Source: Bacteroidales bacterium
Lineage (GTDB): Bacteria > Bacteroidota > Bacteroidia > Bacteroidales > UBA932
Direction of reading: 5' to 3'
Assembly (NCBI GenBank): GCA_017958765.1
Contig: JAGDBY010000177.1
Coordinates: 1-9,609 of the forward strand
DNA length: 9,609 bases
Below are positions 6,815-9,609 of the stretch, piece by piece; the first letter of the stretch is position 1; each line of letters opens with the position of its first letter. The notes beneath the pieces are model-generated. The model did not search any database. It saw nothing but the letters and a program-made list of their open reading frames with translations, and was not told the origin of the DNA. A program made the translations under genes and the position numbers.

Positions 6815-9609
6815 CTACAGTGTCTTTGTAACTGACAAAGGTAACATTTCTTGTAATAATACAAGTGCTTTTTCTATACTATTTACTCCTTTGCATTTGA
6901 TATACAGCTTGTTGTTCTGCTCTATCATCTGGTAGTTACGAGACGATTTCTGGATGAAATTTATGATATGTCCGAAAGTGGCTCCTTTATAGAACGGAGA
7001 CATCTGGTTTGAGACAAAGTAACAGAGCATTATCCCGTTTTTGAGAATTATCTTCTCTATTCCGAGCTTGAGGGCGACGATTCTCATTCTCACAATATTG
7101 ATGAGCTCCTCAAACTCCTTAGGGATAGGTCCGAAACGGTCCTCCATCTCCGCCGTGAATCTGTCGATCTTGTCGTTGCTCTTGATATTATCCAGCTCCT
7201 TGTAGATTCTGATCTTTTCGGCTTGGATGTCGAGGTAGCTGTCTGGGATCACAGCAGTGATATCGGTATCGATGTAGCAGTCCGATATCTCTTCCTGCTC
7301 CCTTGACGGAGCCGTCATTCCCGCTTCCGTTCTCAATTCTACAAGGGCTTCGTTGAGAATCTTCTGATACACCTCGAAACCCATATCGGCTATGAAGCCG
7401 CTCTGCTCTGCTCCGAGCAGATTTCCCGCACCCCTGATATCCAGATCCTGCATTGCGATATTGAATCCGCTCCCCAGGTCGCTGAAAGTCTCGATGGCGT
7501 TCAGACGCCTTCGGGCATCGTCGGTGATACTCTTCATAGACGGAACTATCAGATAGCAGTATGCCTTCACATTGCTCCTGCCGACCCTTCCCCTGAGCTG
7601 ATGCAAGTCGCTCAGACCGAAATTCTGGGCAGAATTTATGATCATCGTGTTGGCGTTAGGGATGTCTATTCCGTTCTCTATTATGGTGGTGGAAAGGAGC
7701 ACGTCATAGTCTCCGTCCATAAAGTCCATTATTCTCTCTTCCAACTCCTTAGGGGCCATCTGGCCGTGAGCCACACATATCTTGGCCTTAGGACATATTC
7801 TCTGGAGAATGTCTTTCACCGAGGCAATGTCCTCCACCCGGTTGTGAATAAAGAAGACCTGTCCGCCACGCTCAATTTCGTTGTTTATAACCTCCCGGAT
7901 TGTATCTTCGTTGAAATCGATAATTTCCGTGTACACCGGAAGCCTGTTAGGCGGAGGGGTATTTATAATGGAAAGATCCCTTGCTCCGAGAAGCGAGAAC
8001 TGGAGTGTTCTTGGAATCGGCGTAGCCGTAAGGGTTAGGGTATCCACGTTCGCCTTGAGCTGGCGCAGCCTCTCTTTGGCGGTTACTCCGAACTTCTGCT
8101 CCTCGTCTATTATAAGAAGGCCCAAGTCCTTAAATTCCAATTCTTTATTAAGAATTCTGTGGGTGCCGATCAGAATATCCACCTTCCCCTCTTTCACCCT
8201 TTCTATTATCTGACTTATCTCTTTGGCGCTCTTCAGGCGGCTTATGTATTCTATACTGCAAGGAAAATCGTGCAGACGGGCGCTGAAGGTTTGGAAATGC
8301 TGCAGTGCGAGAATTGTGGTAGGGACCAGAACCGCCACCTGCTTATTGTCACAAACAGCTCTGAAAGCCGCCCTTATGGCAATCTCCGTCTTGCCGAATC
8401 CCACGTCACCGCAGATAAGCCTGTCCATCGGGTGAATGTCCTCCATATCGGCCTTCACATCCACGGTGGCTTTCTGCTGATCGGGAGTGTCCTCGAACAT
8501 AAAAGAAGACTCCAGCTCCTGCTGCAGATAATTGTCGGGGCTGAATGCGAAACCCTTTGTAGCCATTCTCTCGCTGTAGAGCTTTATCAGGTCCTGGGCT
8601 ATGTCTTTGACCTTGGCTTTTGTCTTGTGCTTTAAAGCCTCCCAGGTCTTGCTCCCAAGCTTGTTCACTTTCGGAGCCTCTCCCTCGCGGGATTTATACT
8701 TGCTGATCCTGTGAATGCCGTGGATAGAGACGAATATCTCATCGCCTCCCTTGTAGATCAGCTTTATGGCCTCCTGCATCTGACCGTTTATCCGGGTCTT
8801 GACAAGGCCTCCGAACTGTCCTATTCCGTGGTCGATATGGACAATGTAGTCTCCGATTCTGAAAGCCAGAAGGTCGTTGAGGGTGAGCTGCTCGCTCCGG
8901 TTAACCTCCCGCTTGACCTGGACTTTGTGATATCTCTCAAATATCTGATGATCAGTATAGTAGCAACGCTTATTTTTCTTATCCACATACCCTTCGTGAA
9001 GTGAAATAGAGAGAAAATCGGGCAGAACTATAGGGTTTACTTCATCGATACTTCTGAGAATCTGCTGCAGACGGAATGACTGGTTCGGATTGGGAGAGAG
9101 AATCGATATTGCGTACCCTTCACTCTGTTTAGAATAGATATCCTGATAGAGAATCTCAAAATTCTTATTGAAGGTCGGCTGAGGTATCACGTCCGCATCT
9201 TTAAGATTCTCTTTGTCCCAGAAAAATGTGTCTCCGGGGAGAATGTCTTTAAAATCAACGAATTCCTTAGAATCGAAAGCCGAAAGGTTAGGGTAAATAT
9301 CGGCTCTTTCTATCTCCTCTACGGTCCTTTGAGAATTAGGATCGAACTTAGCGATAGATTCTATGCTGTCGCCGAAAAAGTCTATTCTGTAAGGGATGTT
9401 GTCCGAATAAGAGAATATATCTATAATGGAACCTCTCAGGGCGAATTCTCCGGGAACGTTTACAAAATCGACTTTATTGAAATTATGGTTGAAAAGCAGC
9501 TCCTTTAAGAATTCATAATTGATCTTAGAGCCTTTGGTGAGAGTTATTATATTATCCTGAACAGTCTTTTTTCTTAAGACTTTTTCCTCTAAAGCTTCTT
9601 TGTAAGTGA
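6815..9609 (-). CDS. mfd: Transcription-repair coupling factor Mfd, N-terminus cut by the window edge
   Basis: Mfd is a DNA translocase that pushes or removes RNA polymerase stalled at DNA lesions and recruits UvrA for nucleotide excision repair. The frame is open to the right edge; 930 residues are visible of the roughly 1100-1150 usual, so about 170-220 N-terminal residues lie outside. In visible numbering, a UvrB-like segment comes first (PGEFALRGSIIDIFS, then PYRIDFFGDSIES, around 50-80). The RNA-polymerase-interacting CarD-like domain follows (FRIGDYIVHIDHGIGQFGGL, 249-268). The SF2 motor has Walker A GDVGFGKT (400-407, bases 8387-8410), a DEEQ box (501-504), TATPIPRT (527-534) and QLRGRVGR (670-677). 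LDIRGAGNLLG (722-732) is next, and a C-terminal TRCF/D7 domain lies at about 780-880. The GTG at 9188-9190 is internal. The gene ends in TAG one base before coaX. All motor motifs look intact. Confidence 0.97.
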   Translation of the reverse strand, partial: TYKEALEEKVLRKKTVQDNIITLTKGSKINYEFLKELLFNHNFNKVDFVNVPGEFALRGSIIDIFSYSDNIPYRIDFFGDSIESIAKFDPNSQRTVEEIERADIYPNLSAFDSKEFVDFKDILPGDTFFWDKENLKDADVIPQPTFNKNFEILYQDIYSKQSEGYAISILSPNPNQSFRLQQILRSIDEVNPIVLPDFLSISLHEGYVDKKNKRCYYTDHQIFERYHKVQVKREVNRSEQLTLNDLLAFRIGDYIVHIDHGIGQFGGLVKTRINGQMQEAIKLIYKGGDEIFVSIHGIHRISKYKSREGEAPKVNKLGSKTWEALKHKTKAKVKDIAQDLIKLYSERMATKGFAFSPDNYLQQELESSFMFEDTPDQQKATVDVKADMEDIHPMDRLICGDVGFGKTEIAIRAAFRAVCDNKQVAVLVPTTILALQHFQTFSARLHDFPCSIEYISRLKSAKEISQIIERVKEGKVDILIGTHRILNKELEFKDLGLLIIDEEQKFGVTAKERLRQLKANVDTLTLTATPIPRTLQFSLLGARDLSIINTPPPNRLPVYTEIIDFNEDTIREVINNEIERGGQVFFIHNRVEDIASVKDILQRICPKAKICVAHGQMAPKELEERIMDFMDGDYDVLLSTTIIENGIDIPNANTMIINSAQNFGLSDLHQLRGRVGRSNVKAYCYLIVPSMKSITDDARRRLNAIETFSDLGSGFNIAMQDLDIRGAGNLLGAEQSGFIADMGFEVYQKILNEALVELRTEAGMTAPSREQEEISDCYIDTDITAVIPDSYLDIQAEKIRIYKELDNIKSNDKIDRFTAEMEDRFGPIPKEFEELINIVRMRIVALKLGIEKIILKNGIMLCYFVSNQMSPFYKGATFGHIINFIQKSSRNYQMIEQNNKLYIKCKGVNSIEKALVLLQEMLPLSVTKTL

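Noticed and set aside
6052..6864. Longer coaX reading from a TTG at 6862-6864
   Set aside because: The extra 17 residues (MYYYKKCYLC...) are not CoaX-like and the frame would overlap mfd by 50 bases. The ATG at 6811-6813 gives the standard N-terminus with D-x-G-N-T at residue 6.
7408..7420. Short inverted repeat CTGCTC/GAGCAG with a one-base centre
   Set aside because: It is inside the conserved LLGAEQSG coding segment of mfd, is only 6 bp per arm and has too small a loop; it is explained by codon choice.
8159..8635. 158-codon open frame on the + strand inside mfd
   Set aside because: It lies wholly antisense to the conserved Mfd motor domain, has no recognisable domain, and its length is expected from the codon bias of the opposite strand. 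The other + strand frames within the - strand genes (for example 867-1181, 2987-3319 and 7601-8038) are rejected for the same reason.
6815..9190. Mfd starting at a GTG at 9188-9190 as a truncated, motor-only protein
   Set aside because: The frame stays open to base 9609 and encodes conserved Mfd sequence upstream (for example the PYRIDFFGDSIES segment), so the gene is cut by the window edge and not truncated.
1..9609. Search for mobile elements, CRISPR arrays, tRNA/rRNA genes, riboswitches and defence genes
   Set aside because: No repeated spacers, transposase-like frames, terminal inverted repeats or RNA gene signatures were seen; genes cover nearly everything and the gaps are at most 77 bases.

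Overview
The window looks like ordinary chromosome from a member of the Bacteroidota, most likely Bacteroidales. The evidence is the gene content (an LptC lipoprotein, a membrane-anchored PpiD/SurA-like foldase, an outer-membrane beta-barrel protein and a type III pantothenate kinase in one cluster), A-rich translation starts without clear Shine-Dalgarno sequences, and TAnnTTTG-like promoter elements. I cannot name a genus from the sequence alone.

Layout: bases 1-546 carry the C-terminal two thirds of rsmA (ksgA), the 16S rRNA dimethyladenosine transferase, on the + strand. It converges on six genes that are all on the - strand, and a perfect 10-bp hairpin at 543-568 separates the two sets. 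Read in the direction of transcription (high to low coordinates), the six are: mfd (transcription-repair coupling factor, N-terminus cut off by the right edge), coaX, an outer-membrane beta-barrel protein, a secreted helical-repeat (TPR-like) protein, lptC, and a PpiD/SurA-like periplasmic foldase.

mfd, coaX and the barrel gene are packed almost without spacing (stop and start separated by one base, then an 8-base overlap), so they are probably one translationally coupled transcript. The TPR-like gene and lptC abut directly in the same reading frame. Short AT-rich gaps precede the TPR-like gene (52 bp) and the foldase gene (77 bp), and each holds a TAnnTTTG-like element followed by a C-rich run. 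Transcription may therefore restart at both places.

Functionally, the last four genes belong to the cell envelope: a barrel, a secreted repeat protein, an LPS-transport lipoprotein and a chaperone for exported proteins. mfd, coaX and rsmA are housekeeping genes. There is no mobile element, CRISPR array, tRNA, rRNA or defence system, and no gene-free stretch over 100 bases. I see no convincing novel system. The least understood items are the barrel/TPR-like pair and the TAA-TTG junction between the TPR-like gene and lptC.
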